The notes: generated by a model from the letters alone, not told the origin. Positions 1 to 10,134 are shown, numbered from the stretch's first letter. The stretch: DNA of 64,000 nt from Planctomycetota bacterium (GCA_016792805.1 JAEUHX010000018.1:186001-250000), one strand, 5' to 3'. Program-made: numbers and translations.

Positions 1-693
1 ATTGGCCATGTCGAGGCCGAAGTACAACAATCCGCCGACGACGTCGTGGGAGGCGTCGGCGAATCCCTTCTTCGGGCGATCAAAGAAATCTTCCAGAAAA
101 AACGAGTTCACGGCGTCGTCGGGATCGACGGGACGAACCGCACGGCGCAAAGTCAAAAATGCGGGATCGGCGACGGTGGGGTCGTCGGCGACGGAATAGG
201 CGAACTCGAGGAGGCCGAGCGTCGGCGTCGGGCCGCGGGGCTTCTTCGGCGTTCCGGGGACGGCAGTCGGTGCGGCGGCGGCGGTCTCGCCCACTTCGGC
301 CAGGGAGTCGAGCCCCTGCTTTGCCGCAAGCCACCGCAGCTCCTCGCCGCGGGAGAAGGTGCGCACGCCGCGCACGCGAATCACCGAGAGCGGCTCCTGG
401 ACCACGGCCGGCGCGTTTTTTGTTGCCTTCGGCGTCGGCGGCTTCGGCGCATTGCCGTAGCTCACCACAAAAGGTGACGTGGGCGAGCCGTCGAGCGTCG
501 AGAGGTCGCGGCGCAACAAATCGAGCACGGCGCGCGCCCGCTCCTCCTGGTCGCGAGAAGCCTCGGCCGCCTTCCACACCGAGAGGCCGCCCGACATGAG
601 GCGGAACGCCATGTACGAGAACGCCGTGAGGAGCCCCATCACGAGGAGGAGCTCGATGAGCGTGAAGCCGGCGGTGCGGCGCGATGCCCTCAT
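1..693 (-). CDS. GspJ-like minor pseudopilin (partial, runs off left edge)
   Basis: The frame is open from an ATG at 693 to the window edge, giving 231 residues without a stop. The N-terminus is a class III pilin signal: basic MRASRRTAG, the prepilin peptidase site before F10, then FTLIELLLVMGLL and a hydrophobic helix. This is the conserved start of type II secretion/type IV pilus pseudopilins. The later part (WKAAEASRDQEERARAVLDL, then LLEFAYSVADD) resembles the GspJ minor pseudopilin layout. The start codon overlaps the stop of the upstream GspK-like gene as ATGA, so the two are probably translationally coupled. Assignment to GspJ rather than GspI rests on order after GspK-like and GspH-like genes and is an inference; the C-terminus lies outside the window. 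Confidence 0.8.
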   Translation of the reverse strand, partial: MRASRRTAGFTLIELLLVMGLLTAFSYMAFRLMSGGLSVWKAAEASRDQEERARAVLDLLRRDLSTLDGSPTSPFVVSYGNAPKPPTPKATKNAPAVVQEPLSVIRVRGVRTFSRGEELRWLAAKQGLDSLAEVGETAAAAPTAVPGTPKKPRGPTPTLGLLEFAYSVADDPTVADPAFLTLRRAVRPVDPDDAVNSFFLEDFFDRPKKGFADASHDVVGGLLYFGLDMAN

Positions 694-3600
694 CGGCGCT
701 CCTCCAGGCGGAGCATCCGCGTCTCGAGCACCTGCTCGGAGACGGCGGCGCGAAGGCGCGGCACCTCTTTCCAGCCGTTGGCCCGGCGCGTCTCGTTGGT
801 TGTCACGTCGATCTGTGAGAACGCGTTAGGTGAGAACCTCACGCCGAAGCGGAACTCGAGACGCTGCCCCTGACGCAACAAAAAGTCGGGGCGGCCGTCC
901 TCGGAGGTCGGACGCTTGAAATACCACAATCCGTCGGCCTTCTCGGGATCGGCGCTCCATGCGCTGCGCCCGTCGAGGCGCGCCATGCATTCGATCGTTG
1001 CAGCCCCCGTGCGCGTCGGCTCCTCTTTCCAGTAGAGGCTCTTATAGAAAGCCGACTCCGCGTACTCATCGAACTGGAAATAGTGAAGCTCCGGCTGGTC
1101 GGAGCCGGCAGCCCATCGATCCCAATAGCGATACGGAAAGCGGATCACGAGGTCTCCCGCAGCGTGGGCAGTGCCGGCGGTGCCGTACCGGCCGCGGAAG
1201 AGCCCGGTCCCCTCTTTCTTCGAGGAGGCGCCGGCCGTCGTCGACGGATTCGGCGCCTGCGCCCCATAGGCCGTGGCCGGCGCGCCGCTCTCCGACTCGC
1301 GCTCAGGCATGCCGAGGCGCGTGCCCTGGATATAAGTATAATGCAACAGCTCATTCCCGATGAGCACGGTGCCGCGCGGCGGCAGCTCCGCCGAATCCTC
1401 CACGTCCATGGCGGAGGAGGTGGCGGTCATGCCGTTGGCGAGCTGCGTCACGCGCGTCGAATCGAGAAAGCTCAACGTTTCCGAGAGTCCATGGGCGCGG
1501 GGGACGGTGCCGAGCACACCGCGACCGCCCGGTGCAATGGTGAGGGCGCCGGACCCCGCGTCGTAGCTTTCGTAGGCGATGATCTCATCGCCGATGCGCA
1601 GCAATCCGGCGTCCTTAGGGAGCCGGTCAAGAAAATTGGTCACTCCGTCGCCGAGGAGCCCGTGGGGAAACGCGAGGAGCTGCGGCTCCACCTGGAGCGT
1701 CGTCTCGCCGACGGTGCACTCGCGTGCGAGCACATATCGGCCGAGGTCGACGACGTCGAAACCCTGCTGATTGAATCGCTGATTGAACTCCACCTCGTCG
1801 ATCGTGCCCGAGAATTGTTGTCCGACCCCGTCGAAGCGGCCACCGACCGAGACGGTGCCGATCTTGCGCGGCAGCTCGCCCGACGGCGGCTTCAGGATGC
1901 GGGCGTAGTCACGCGAGTCGATGGAGGGCGGAGGAGGCTGGAGCGGGTTTGTAACAAGCTGCCCGGGCTGGATCAGGAAGCGCGGCTGCTCGCGCGTAGC
2001 GACCCAGTATTGCCACACATTCTGGGCGATGGCGCCCGGCTTGACCGAACCCCACTGAATCGTTCGCCACAGAAGCGCCCCCTGCTGACCAGGCTCCGTG
2101 ATGGCGATGCGGTCGAGGCGTCCCGGCCGCCCCATGAAGACGTCGCCGACGCGCCGCGTCACAAGGAACGCAGGGATGATTTGTGTCGGCACGCCGTGGC
2201 TGTGGGTCCATGTATTATTGGTGCCGCGGAAGGAGAGGCGCGTTCGAATCCGGTTGACGAGCCCCGCCTCCTTGGATCCCTCGGGGTCGCCGAGCAGGCC
2301 GAGCTGCCCCGAGAACGCCGTGAGATCGACGGCCGGCGGCACCGTGGTCGTGACCACGGGCGGCTGCCCGGGCCCCGGCGGCGCGGAGGTGACCGAATTC
2401 CGGACCTGATTCCACAAATTCGGATTGAGGCGGGCGGCGTGGTTATCGGTCGTGAGCGTGTCGTACTGCACCCACTCCGTTAGCCCGTCGTTGACGGGCT
2501 TCCCGTCGTCCCCGTCGAGGAGCTGCAGGCAGGCGTAGTCGTCTTTTTGTGGATTAAAATAATTCGACAGCGCCGAGCCGCCGAGCGGAATCGAGCAGGG
2601 CACCACGTAGACCCAAAGCGCAGGAATGCTGTTCCAGGCGGGCACGAGCCACTGGGTCACAAATGCGTGCTTATTCCCTGCGCCGTCGTAGGAGCCGTCC
2701 GGGAAGTAAGGATTCATCGCGATGCCGCGCGTGAGCCCCGTAAGGGTCGTCCCCGAGCGACCAGCGAAGCGGATCAGCTCGGCTCCGTAGATCGTGCTTC
2801 CCTTGAGCGTCTGTTGCGTGGCGACCGGCTGGGTGAATTGGAACATCACCGCATAGCCGCCGGTGGCGGGAAACGCCTCAATAAAGTTGGGATCGTTTGC
2901 CGGGTTGTCCGGATCGAGCGACTCGAGAGGCAGCTCGGTGACATTCCCGTTGCCGAGTCCCACACCCTCAAATCCCCGTCCAAGGTTCAGAACACCGCCA
3001 CCCCCGCCGCCTCCTCCGCCACCGCCGCCAGGGGCGTTGGGGTCGGTCACCTGAATCACGTCAGGAGGATTGAAAGTGCGCGCAACTTTGGCGGCGCTGA
3101 ATCTGCCGAGGTTCACCGGCAGCGTGGCGCCGCCCGGCACGATCCAGCTCGTGAGGCGGCTCGAGAATCCATACAGTTCTACCGTGGAGCCGGCGGGGTG
3201 AGAATTGAGCTTCACTGCCGTCTCTTGGAGCGGGAACTCGCGGCGGCCGCGGCCGCCGGTCCAGGCCGAAAGCCCCGACGTGGCCCATGTCGTATTGAAC
3301 GAGTTCGCGGTCTTGCTCGAATACTCGATCAGCTCGTTCCCGATGCGGATGACGCCCCAGAGCGGAAAGCCCTCGGTCGATTCCACGGGGATCGGCGTCG
3401 GCTGATCACCGGGCACAAATGGCGGCAAATTCCCCGTCAGCTGCGTCAGCAGGCGGTGCTTGCCGCGCGGAAGCCCGTCGACCTTCAGCGTCAAGTCAGA
3501 CGGGCTCGAGCTCTTCCACTCGATAGTAAAGTGATACCACAGATTCGGATCGAGATTCCCCTGGAGCGGGAGCCGAATCTCGTTCGGGACGATCTGGAGA

Positions 3601-5621
3601 TTGTCCGGATCGTCTCCCGCCGGGTCCTTCATCCGCGCCACGAGGTCGCCCTCTTCGATGGCGAGCGTGATGCGGTCGCGATAATCGGCATCGGCGCCGA
3701 CATCCATCAGCACGCCTCCCCATTGCTGGGCGCGGAACCACCCCGAGATGGAGCCAGGATACAGATATCCCGACTGCCCCGAGCCGAGCAGGGCCGGTGC
3801 GTCGACAGCATTGCGGATCCACGGCTTGAGGCGGGTGACGTCGTGTCCTTCGAGCGTCATGGCCGCGTCGAAGTGGTCCGCGCGGTTGTCAGGGAAGGCG
3901 TCGCGCGACGGGGCCGGCTGGGCGTAGGAAAGGGCCGGATCCTCGGACTGGAAGATCGGCAGCGCGTCGCCGAGCTTCCCAAGCGAGTGAAGAAATGTGA
4001 AGACTCGCGAGGGTGGGTCGGTGCCGTCGTACATCGACGTGTTCCACGGCGCCGACATCCAGCCGCGCGCGCGGCGCGAGAGTCGCAGCGCCTCATCGAA
4101 CTCGGTCTGACGGGCCGCCGCGTGGATTCCCACATCTTCCGCACCGTGATTCTGGCGATGCACGTCGACGATCGCCTCGAGCTCCGCGCGCCCGCGCTCG
4201 ACGCCCGAGGGCGCCTGCACGGAGGCCCCTGCCGTGATCCGCGCCGGCCCCTTCGCAGAGAAGGTGATCGGAAGCGTCGAGTAGCGGAGAAGTGCATCAT
4301 TACTATTCTCCGCATTCCGAACGATCGCATCAAGCTGGCGAATGGTGATGACGCGCTCGGCCATCGCCGGCAGCAGGATGCGTTCAAGCCAGTCGCGCCA
4401 TCCGGTCACGGGGCTCTCGAGCGAGCGGCGCGCAATCTCGCGCGCTGCTTCCCGCGTCACGGGCTCGGGCGTCGCGGCGCGAATCGTGTCGAGTCCGGCA
4501 AAAAGTGACTCCAGCAATTTCTCCGAGGCGCTGTTCAGGTGAATGGGGTGGGGCACCAGCACCGACACTTTTGCGGTGAAGGCGGGGTGGGTCGTCTGGA
4601 ACGGCTCTTCAAGAGTGATCGCACCCTGGAGGTTGCGCACCACGAGTCCGTACTCCACGCCCCCCGGCCCCTCGATCTTGACCGTCGTGCCGACGCCGAA
4701 ATACCTCAAATCGTCGCACTGGAAGGTGCGCAATTGGCCGTCGGCCTGGATCGCCGTCGTGATGCGCGAGGGCATTCCCCAATCATCGTGGCCATTGCGG
4801 TCGCTCCACTGAGTGAGCCAGGGCTCGGCCTGCGCCAGCTCTTCCAGCGTGAGACCCTCTCCGCCCGGAGCCTCGACCTTGGCGCGCGCCACCTCGGCCA
4901 CGGTTGTGTAATCGCGCTTGTTTCCATTCAGCGCGCGAATGCGGTGCTTGGCGATGGCATGGGCGCGCGCATCGAGCACGGGCGAGCCGGGCGGATGTTC
5001 GGCAGGAATCTCGTACGGTCCGGCCGTGGAGCCCATGACGCCGCGCTGGCACTCGGAGAAGAGCCCGCCCTTGCGTTTGTTGTAACGAATCAATTCTCCG
5101 CGAATCCACAGATATCCCGACTCCGGAAATCCGTCCGCGCCGTCTACCACAATCTCCGTGGCGTCCTTCTCAATCTTCGAGGAGAGGAAGGTGGTGCCGA
5201 GCGCGAGCCCGAGCGCGTAGACGGAGGCCGAATTCACATGAATGCGGGTTTGCTCGCTCTGTACGGCCGCCGAGACGATGGCCGCGCTCGCTCCCGAGGC
5301 CGGAGCCGAGGCCGTCCGCGAGCTGTACAGTTCCTTCGACAGGTCGATGGCCGGCTGCACCTCGTCGCGGGAGTCGTAGCTCGGAGTCGGGTCGACCTCG
5401 GCGTCGGTGAGCTCGAGTCGGCGCACGATGGCTGCCAAAGCCGCATCGGCCTCGAGTCGAGCCCTCGCATCTCCCACCCGCAGCCCGCTCGTCTTGGCGG
5501 AGCTGTTGGCAGACAGCAGAAATGCGGTGGCGATCGCGATCAAGGCCGCGATCAGCACGATGGCGAGCACGAGCGCATAGCCGCGCCGACGCTTCGAAGC
5601 CAATTTGTGAATTGTCCGCAT
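690..5621 (-). CDS. Giant GspK-like minor pseudopilin with beta-sandwich insertions
   Basis: About 1643 residues. The N-terminus MRTIHKLASKRRRGYALVLAI has the GspK type of prepilin signal (RGxALxxxL) followed by a hydrophobic helix to about residue 40. Two NSAS motifs (RIHVNSASVYALG and HPIHLNSASEKLL) resemble the helix-hairpin-helix region of GspK proteins. Ordinary GspK is about 330 residues; here the body is expanded fivefold, with stretches that read like LamG/concanavalin sandwiches (WYHFTIEWKSSSPSDLTLKVDG; GRFDGVGQQFSGTIDEVEF), a 12-glycine linker and repeated RIGNELIEY-type segments. I chose ATG 5621 because it follows the upstream stop directly; an in-frame ATG at 5639 would overlap it. 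It is probably the tip or cargo-recognition subunit of a secretion pseudopilus; the function of the insertions is unknown. Confidence 0.75.
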   Translation of the reverse strand: MRTIHKLASKRRRGYALVLAIVLIAALIAIATAFLLSANSSAKTSGLRVGDARARLEADAALAAIVRRLELTDAEVDPTPSYDSRDEVQPAIDLSKELYSSRTASAPASGASAAIVSAAVQSEQTRIHVNSASVYALGLALGTTFLSSKIEKDATEIVVDGADGFPESGYLWIRGELIRYNKRKGGLFSECQRGVMGSTAGPYEIPAEHPPGSPVLDARAHAIAKHRIRALNGNKRDYTTVAEVARAKVEAPGGEGLTLEELAQAEPWLTQWSDRNGHDDWGMPSRITTAIQADGQLRTFQCDDLRYFGVGTTVKIEGPGGVEYGLVVRNLQGAITLEEPFQTTHPAFTAKVSVLVPHPIHLNSASEKLLESLFAGLDTIRAATPEPVTREAAREIARRSLESPVTGWRDWLERILLPAMAERVITIRQLDAIVRNAENSNDALLRYSTLPITFSAKGPARITAGASVQAPSGVERGRAELEAIVDVHRQNHGAEDVGIHAAARQTEFDEALRLSRRARGWMSAPWNTSMYDGTDPPSRVFTFLHSLGKLGDALPIFQSEDPALSYAQPAPSRDAFPDNRADHFDAAMTLEGHDVTRLKPWIRNAVDAPALLGSGQSGYLYPGSISGWFRAQQWGGVLMDVGADADYRDRITLAIEEGDLVARMKDPAGDDPDNLQIVPNEIRLPLQGNLDPNLWYHFTIEWKSSSPSDLTLKVDGLPRGKHRLLTQLTGNLPPFVPGDQPTPIPVESTEGFPLWGVIRIGNELIEYSSKTANSFNTTWATSGLSAWTGGRGRREFPLQETAVKLNSHPAGSTVELYGFSSRLTSWIVPGGATLPVNLGRFSAAKVARTFNPPDVIQVTDPNAPGGGGGGGGGGGGVLNLGRGFEGVGLGNGNVTELPLESLDPDNPANDPNFIEAFPATGGYAVMFQFTQPVATQQTLKGSTIYGAELIRFAGRSGTTLTGLTRGIAMNPYFPDGSYDGAGNKHAFVTQWLVPAWNSIPALWVYVVPCSIPLGGSALSNYFNPQKDDYACLQLLDGDDGKPVNDGLTEWVQYDTLTTDNHAARLNPNLWNQVRNSVTSAPPGPGQPPVVTTTVPPAVDLTAFSGQLGLLGDPEGSKEAGLVNRIRTRLSFRGTNNTWTHSHGVPTQIIPAFLVTRRVGDVFMGRPGRLDRIAITEPGQQGALLWRTIQWGSVKPGAIAQNVWQYWVATREQPRFLIQPGQLVTNPLQPPPPSIDSRDYARILKPPSGELPRKIGTVSVGGRFDGVGQQFSGTIDEVEFNQRFNQQGFDVVDLGRYVLARECTVGETTLQVEPQLLAFPHGLLGDGVTNFLDRLPKDAGLLRIGDEIIAYESYDAGSGALTIAPGGRGVLGTVPRAHGLSETLSFLDSTRVTQLANGMTATSSAMDVEDSAELPPRGTVLIGNELLHYTYIQGTRLGMPERESESGAPATAYGAQAPNPSTTAGASSKKEGTGLFRGRYGTAGTAHAAGDLVIRFPYRYWDRWAAGSDQPELHYFQFDEYAESAFYKSLYWKEEPTRTGAATIECMARLDGRSAWSADPEKADGLWYFKRPTSEDGRPDFLLRQGQRLEFRFGVRFSPNAFSQIDVTTNETRRANGWKEVPRLRAAVSEQVLETRMLRLEERR

Positions 5622-5622
5622 C

Positions 5623-6708
5623 TCAGCGCACCGTTCCATACGGACCTACGGAGATCTCCCGCTTCGTCCCGCCCTCGAAGGCGAGAGGAATCGAGAGGCT
5701 GCCGCCGTGGAATGCCGGATCGAGCCGCCCCTCGCCGTCGAAGCGCACAAATGCGCGCGGAGGCGCGAAGCCAAATGTGACATCGCGCGGAAGCACTTGG
5801 CCCTCGCGGGACACGATGAGGCCGACCTTCACTCCGTCAAGAAGCCCAAGAATTCCGTTGCGATCGCCCATCTCGAATGCGCCGGGGTCGGCGAGCACCG
5901 GCTGGGAGGCCTCCCGAAACCCGCGCGGCACGCCGTCGACCAGCAGAGTGAGGGCGCACCGATCGTAGACCGCCGCCACGCGGGTCCACCTGCCGGGCAA
6001 CACCACAGAAGGCGGAGTGGTGACAATCAATGTTCCCATCCCCTTTCCGCGCTCTTTCTCGCTCTCGGCGAGCCCCACCTGCATCTCGACGGAGCCGTCG
6101 GGCGCCACCGACATCTTGAACTGCTTGCCGCGGCGGAAGATCACCGCCGAGGCGTCCTTCTCCACCTTGAGATCACACTCGACGGAAAAGCCGTCGACGA
6201 AATCCCACGGCGAGAGTCCTGCCACAGATACCTCCGCGCGCGCCCCCTGCGTGAGGCAGACGAGGGCGCCGCCGAGGCGGCCCACCGGCTCGACCGTGGC
6301 GCCAAGCAGGCGCGCATCGAGCCCGAAAGCGCCGGGCGAGGAGCCGCCGGCCGGCAGCTTCTTGCCGCCCGCTGCCGACGGCGCAGGCGTCGGAACTGCG
6401 GCTCCGTCCAGCGACTCGAATTGCCACTGCCCGACGGGACGCACCGCGAGGTCGTAGACGCGCGACTCCGTTTTGTCACAAACCACCGTGACGGGGAGCC
6501 CCGAGGCGATCGCCGATTCGCGCGCATTGCGGAGCACGGTCTTCACCTGCCCCACCGCTGCGTACCGAGCAAAGTTCAATTTTTGAAGCTGCCCCACGCC
6601 GATCCCCATGAGGATCGCGAGAATCGCCAGCACGACCATGAGCTCGAGCAGCGTAAAGCCGCCGCGCGGAGCGCGTCGCCGAGCCGATCGTGCGCGGAGC
6701 AGAGTCAT
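5623..6708 (-). CDS. GspH/FimT-like pseudopilin fused to a LamG-like domain
   Basis: 361 residues. MTLLRARSARRRAPRGGFTLLELMVVLAILAIL is a textbook prepilin signal and N-terminal helix. The next section (VLRNARESAIASGLPVTVVCDK) matches the GspH/FimT minor pseudopilin pattern. From about residue 150 the sequence changes to a laminin-G/concanavalin-like sandwich (FSVECDLKVEKDASAVIFRRG; GRWTRVAAVYDRCALTLLVDGVPRGF), where 'AVYDxxxLTLLVDGVPRG' is the usual LamG edge-strand signature. It lies between GspG and the GspK-like gene on the same strand. The fusion of a pseudopilin with a sugar/protein-binding fold parallels the GspK-like neighbour and suggests a pseudopilus decorated with binding domains. 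Confidence 0.8.
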   Translation of the reverse strand: MTLLRARSARRRAPRGGFTLLELMVVLAILAILMGIGVGQLQKLNFARYAAVGQVKTVLRNARESAIASGLPVTVVCDKTESRVYDLAVRPVGQWQFESLDGAAVPTPAPSAAGGKKLPAGGSSPGAFGLDARLLGATVEPVGRLGGALVCLTQGARAEVSVAGLSPWDFVDGFSVECDLKVEKDASAVIFRRGKQFKMSVAPDGSVEMQVGLAESEKERGKGMGTLIVTTPPSVVLPGRWTRVAAVYDRCALTLLVDGVPRGFREASQPVLADPGAFEMGDRNGILGLLDGVKVGLIVSREGQVLPRDVTFGFAPPRAFVRFDGEGRLDPAFHGGSLSIPLAFEGGTKREISVGPYGTVR

Positions 6709-6748
6709 CGTGATGCCACAGAAGCCGAAGCGGCGAGCCGCTCAGAAG

Positions 6749-7378
6749 CTACTTTTGAAAGTTATATAGATCGTCGTCGGTGCCGAAGAGCCCGTCGAGA
6801 CCGGCGGAGATGAGCTGGCAGGTGTCGGGGCGATAATAGGCGCCCGTCTTCTCGCTCTTCTTCGCCTCCACCATCTGCTCTTCGAACTCGCCCCGGTCCC
6901 GCGGCTTGGCGAGCATCTTCATTTTCTTGCCGTAGGACTTGCAGTGGAGATAGGCGATCGGATTGCCCCAGCGGTCGACCGGCTCGAATGCCTCCAGGCT
7001 CTCGAGCTTCGTCACCTTCTTGGGGAATTTGTCACCATCCACATTTCCGAGGTTCTTCTCGTCGATGCCGGGCCATTCGGCGTCAGAAGCCATCAGATGG
7101 GCGACGAGGCTCTCGGAGCCCACGTTCAGGTCGTTCGACGGATGCGGGAGCGATCCGAATTGATCCGGCGGCGCATCCCCCTTCGCGACGGAGTAGGCGC
7201 CGTCAATGAGGCTCGTGAGCTCCACGAGGAAGCTCTCGACCTGACGCTCCTCGGCCCGCTTCGAATACTTCCCGAAGCCGAAAGCCAGCGCCGAAATCAG
7301 CAGCGCCAGAATCGCCATCACGGCGAGCAGCTCGATGAGCGTAAATCCACGGGCTCGGGAGCGGCGAAGGCGGGTCAT
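6749..7378 (-). CDS. gspG: Major pseudopilin GspG
   Basis: 209 residues from ATG 7378; longer upstream starts would only add an arginine-rich shadow before the prepilin leader. MTRLRRSRARGFTLIELLAVMAILALL is the leader and assembly helix, with cleavage before F12 and the conserved E at +5. The C-terminal part carries the GspG hallmarks: DRWGNPIAYLHC, and LISAGLDGLFGTDDD, the calcium-binding loop of the major pseudopilin. It is longer than typical GspG (about 140) because of a middle insertion. It follows the TPR gene by about 60 bases in the same direction. It should form the pseudopilus shaft of the type II-like secretion system encoded here. Confidence 0.88.
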   Translation of the reverse strand: MTRLRRSRARGFTLIELLAVMAILALLISALAFGFGKYSKRAEERQVESFLVELTSLIDGAYSVAKGDAPPDQFGSLPHPSNDLNVGSESLVAHLMASDAEWPGIDEKNLGNVDGDKFPKKVTKLESLEAFEPVDRWGNPIAYLHCKSYGKKMKMLAKPRDRGEFEEQMVEAKKSEKTGAYYRPDTCQLISAGLDGLFGTDDDLYNFQK

Positions 7379-7439
7379 GGTGCGAAGGCGGAGATCAGGG
7401 ATGATTGCGAAGCTCAAGTATGATCGCGGAGCTCTAGGT

Positions 7440-10133
7440 CTACTGATCCCGCTTGCGGACGATGCGGACGTTGTCGAAGGCCACAGAAGCCGACCGTCCC
7501 GTGTCCGAGGCCGCACTCACGCCAAGCGTGAACTGGCCCGACGCACCGCGCGGAAACTTGAGGTCGGCGCGCACAACTTCGCCGTTCACCAGGATGCGTC
7601 CCATCGGGGCGTTGTCATGGTCATCGCGCTCAATCCGAAGGTGGAGCGTCGTGCCCTCAGGCCACGAGACCGGGAGTTCAATATTTGGAGACGCATCGTC
7701 GTTGGCGTCTTTGTAACGAAGCTTCACGGCGCCCGTTCGCTCGCGGAGGATTCCTACCTCGAAGGATGTGATCTGGCGCCCCTGACGCGTCTCCACGCGC
7801 TTCACGAAGAAAGAGACGTCGGCCTGGTTTGGCACCTTGCTCGCGCCGCCCACCGGCACGCGGAGATCCACTTCCAGAATGCGGAAGTGGGCCGCCGGCA
7901 GGTCGCGCGTCACGCTCGCCTCGCCCGACGACGGATAATCGCCTTCGAGAATCACTTCTCCGCCCTGAACCGTGGCGCGCATGCCCTGCAGCGCAGTGGC
8001 ATTCCACTCGGCGCGCAGCGACTGCCGCTCGAAGGCGTCGGTCCACTCCTCTTTCTTTTCGTGAGTCTCGATGCGCTCGATGGCGTCGAGCGCGTAGTCC
8101 GCCAGCGCCCCCTTGCGGTCGGCCACGTCGCGAAGCCCCTTGCGGGCGCCCATCCCATTGTCTTCGAGATAGTCACAAATCGCGAGGCCGAGCTTGCAGA
8201 GCTGGTGGTCCTTGTCGACCTTGAGCCCGCCCGAGAACGACTCCCGAGCGCGCCGCACTTGATTGGCCTGAAGCTGCGCGAGCCCCCGGCGGCCGTGGAT
8301 CTCGGCCGACGAGCCGTCGCCCTCGACAGCTTTTGTAAAGTAGCGTTCGGCATCCGCCAGCTCGGTCAGCTCCTCCGTCGTGCGCAGCAGGCCGAGTTCG
8401 ACGAGCGCATCGACGAATCCGAGATCGACCGACGACGCGCGCTGGAGCGACTCCGCCGCAGAAGCCTGGCCGCGGTCGCGCTGAATGCGCCCCATCAAAT
8501 AGCGCGCGTAGGCATCGCCCGGATCATTGAGGAGCGCCTTCTCGAGGGAGCTGACCGCGTCGTCGACGTGTCCCGTCCGGAGATACAAATACGCCAAGGC
8601 CGAGAGCGGGCGCACGTCGCGCACGGGATCAAGGCCAACCGCCGCTTCGAGATCATTTTTCGCTGCGAGGAAATCACCCAGCTCGATCTGTGCCAACCCT
8701 CGGGTCACATAAGCAGCAGCCGTCGGCTTGCGCGCGATCTGCTCGCCGGCGAGGGCCACCGCGTCTTTTGCTTTGTGACGCAGCAGCGCCACGGCGGCGA
8801 GACCGACGGTGGCGCCGGGGTCGTCGGCGGCGACGGTGCGCGATTTTGTGAACGTCTCCGCCGCGGCGTCGAGCTGCCCGAGCGCGAGCTGAGCCTCGGC
8901 AAGGCGGCGCCGGATGCGCGCGCGCATCGGCACCCCTTCGGCCCCTTGCGGCTCGAAACGGATCGCAGCCTCAAGCGTCTCGAGGGCGCGGTCGGGGCGC
9001 CCGCCCGATAAGTAGAACTCACCCAGGGCGAGCTTGGGACGGTAATTTTGAGGTTCGAGCGACGCCGCCTTCTCCAGATGGGCTTGGGCGTCGGCCATCA
9101 GGTGCAGCCGCGATTCGAGCGAGGCAAGAGCGACCCACGCATCGGCGCTCGCTTTGAAGGCGCCGTCGGTCATGTCGCGATAGAGTTTCCACGCCTCCTC
9201 GTACCGGAAGGTCGATTCCAACAATTGCCCGAGCCCGAGCGAATTGGCCGGATCGCTCGGCGCCAGCTCGAGCGCCTTGCGCAGCTGGCGCTCGGCCTCG
9301 GCGAAGGCCGCCGGCTCCTCGTTGCCCCACTCGAGGCACTGCATCGCGAATTCGCGGATCTGCCCCTCATTGCCCGCGACCCACTTCACTTTTCGTTTCC
9401 GCTGCTCGAGCTGGTTGCGAACGGTCCTGGCGAGCGTGACGCGCAGCAGCTTGGCGCGCTCCACCGTGTAGGGCGCGCCGAAGGGCTTGTCGTTCTTGAC
9501 GTCGTATTGCTGGAAGAGAATCGCTTCGTCTTCCTTGAGATCATACTTATTCTGATTCTTGACTTTTCCCCACATCTCGAGCCCTTCGCGCGGCACAAGA
9601 TGGTCGTAGCGGCGCTCGAGCTCTTCGGCGCTCAGACCGGCCTGAGGGGCCGCGGCCGGCGCGCCCGCGGGGGCCGCGGAGTCCGGCCCCACATTCGCCG
9701 GAGGCGCCGCGGCTGCGGCCTCTCCTCCGACATTTCCGTCGTCCGCCGGGGCGGCGGCGAAGTCGAACGCCTCCACCTTGGCGGGCGTCCTCAGAAATCG
9801 GTGCCACACGGAGGGCACGGGGCCCGGCACCGGCGGAGGCGCAACCCACGGATAGGGCCCGGGCTCCGGCAGCGGCAGCCCCGCGCCGATCTCAAGCTTC
9901 GGCAGCGGCCGCGTATCCTTGGGTTCTCCATACAGATCGCGGCGCAGGTCAGGACGCGCCGGAACCGGCATTTTTGTGAGATCAGGAACGCGCAGGTCGG
10001 GCACCTCTCCGCCGCCCTTCTTCAGCGTGGGCTTGCGGATCGGGCTCGCGGAATCGCTATAGAGCGACCAGCCGCACCAACCGACGACGGCGGCCGTCAG
10101 AAAGAACAAAACGGGCTCGCGGCGCAACTCCAC
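7440..10133 (-). CDS. Membrane-anchored TPR protein with C-terminal beta-sandwich
   Basis: 897 residues, starting at GTG 10133 only two bases after the stop of the PilO-like gene. A single N-terminal transmembrane helix (about residues 7-23, VLFFLTAAVVGWCGW) is followed by a proline-rich linker, then many tetratricopeptide repeats (for example ALELAPSDPANSLGLGQLLES and KALLNDPGDAYARYLMGRIQ), and a final about 200 residues that look like a LamG/3-keto-disaccharide-hydrolase-type sandwich (FRILEVDLRVPVGG ... LHLRIERDDHDN ... SVAFDNVRIV). The position between PilO-like and GspG genes suggests a periplasmic scaffold for the secretion machine. No catalytic residues can be pointed to; it may instead bind polysaccharide or protein cargo. 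Confidence 0.75.
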   Translation of the reverse strand: MELRREPVLFFLTAAVVGWCGWSLYSDSASPIRKPTLKKGGGEVPDLRVPDLTKMPVPARPDLRRDLYGEPKDTRPLPKLEIGAGLPLPEPGPYPWVAPPPVPGPVPSVWHRFLRTPAKVEAFDFAAAPADDGNVGGEAAAAAPPANVGPDSAAPAGAPAAAPQAGLSAEELERRYDHLVPREGLEMWGKVKNQNKYDLKEDEAILFQQYDVKNDKPFGAPYTVERAKLLRVTLARTVRNQLEQRKRKVKWVAGNEGQIREFAMQCLEWGNEEPAAFAEAERQLRKALELAPSDPANSLGLGQLLESTFRYEEAWKLYRDMTDGAFKASADAWVALASLESRLHLMADAQAHLEKAASLEPQNYRPKLALGEFYLSGGRPDRALETLEAAIRFEPQGAEGVPMRARIRRRLAEAQLALGQLDAAAETFTKSRTVAADDPGATVGLAAVALLRHKAKDAVALAGEQIARKPTAAAYVTRGLAQIELGDFLAAKNDLEAAVGLDPVRDVRPLSALAYLYLRTGHVDDAVSSLEKALLNDPGDAYARYLMGRIQRDRGQASAAESLQRASSVDLGFVDALVELGLLRTTEELTELADAERYFTKAVEGDGSSAEIHGRRGLAQLQANQVRRARESFSGGLKVDKDHQLCKLGLAICDYLEDNGMGARKGLRDVADRKGALADYALDAIERIETHEKKEEWTDAFERQSLRAEWNATALQGMRATVQGGEVILEGDYPSSGEASVTRDLPAAHFRILEVDLRVPVGGASKVPNQADVSFFVKRVETRQGRQITSFEVGILRERTGAVKLRYKDANDDASPNIELPVSWPEGTTLHLRIERDDHDNAPMGRILVNGEVVRADLKFPRGASGQFTLGVSAASDTGRSASVAFDNVRIVRKRDQ

Positions 10134-10134
10134 G

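Noticed and set aside
2547..4508. 653-residue plus-strand open frame
   Set aside because: It is antisense to the GspK-like gene, arginine/histidine-rich, with no recognisable motif; typical high-GC shadow.
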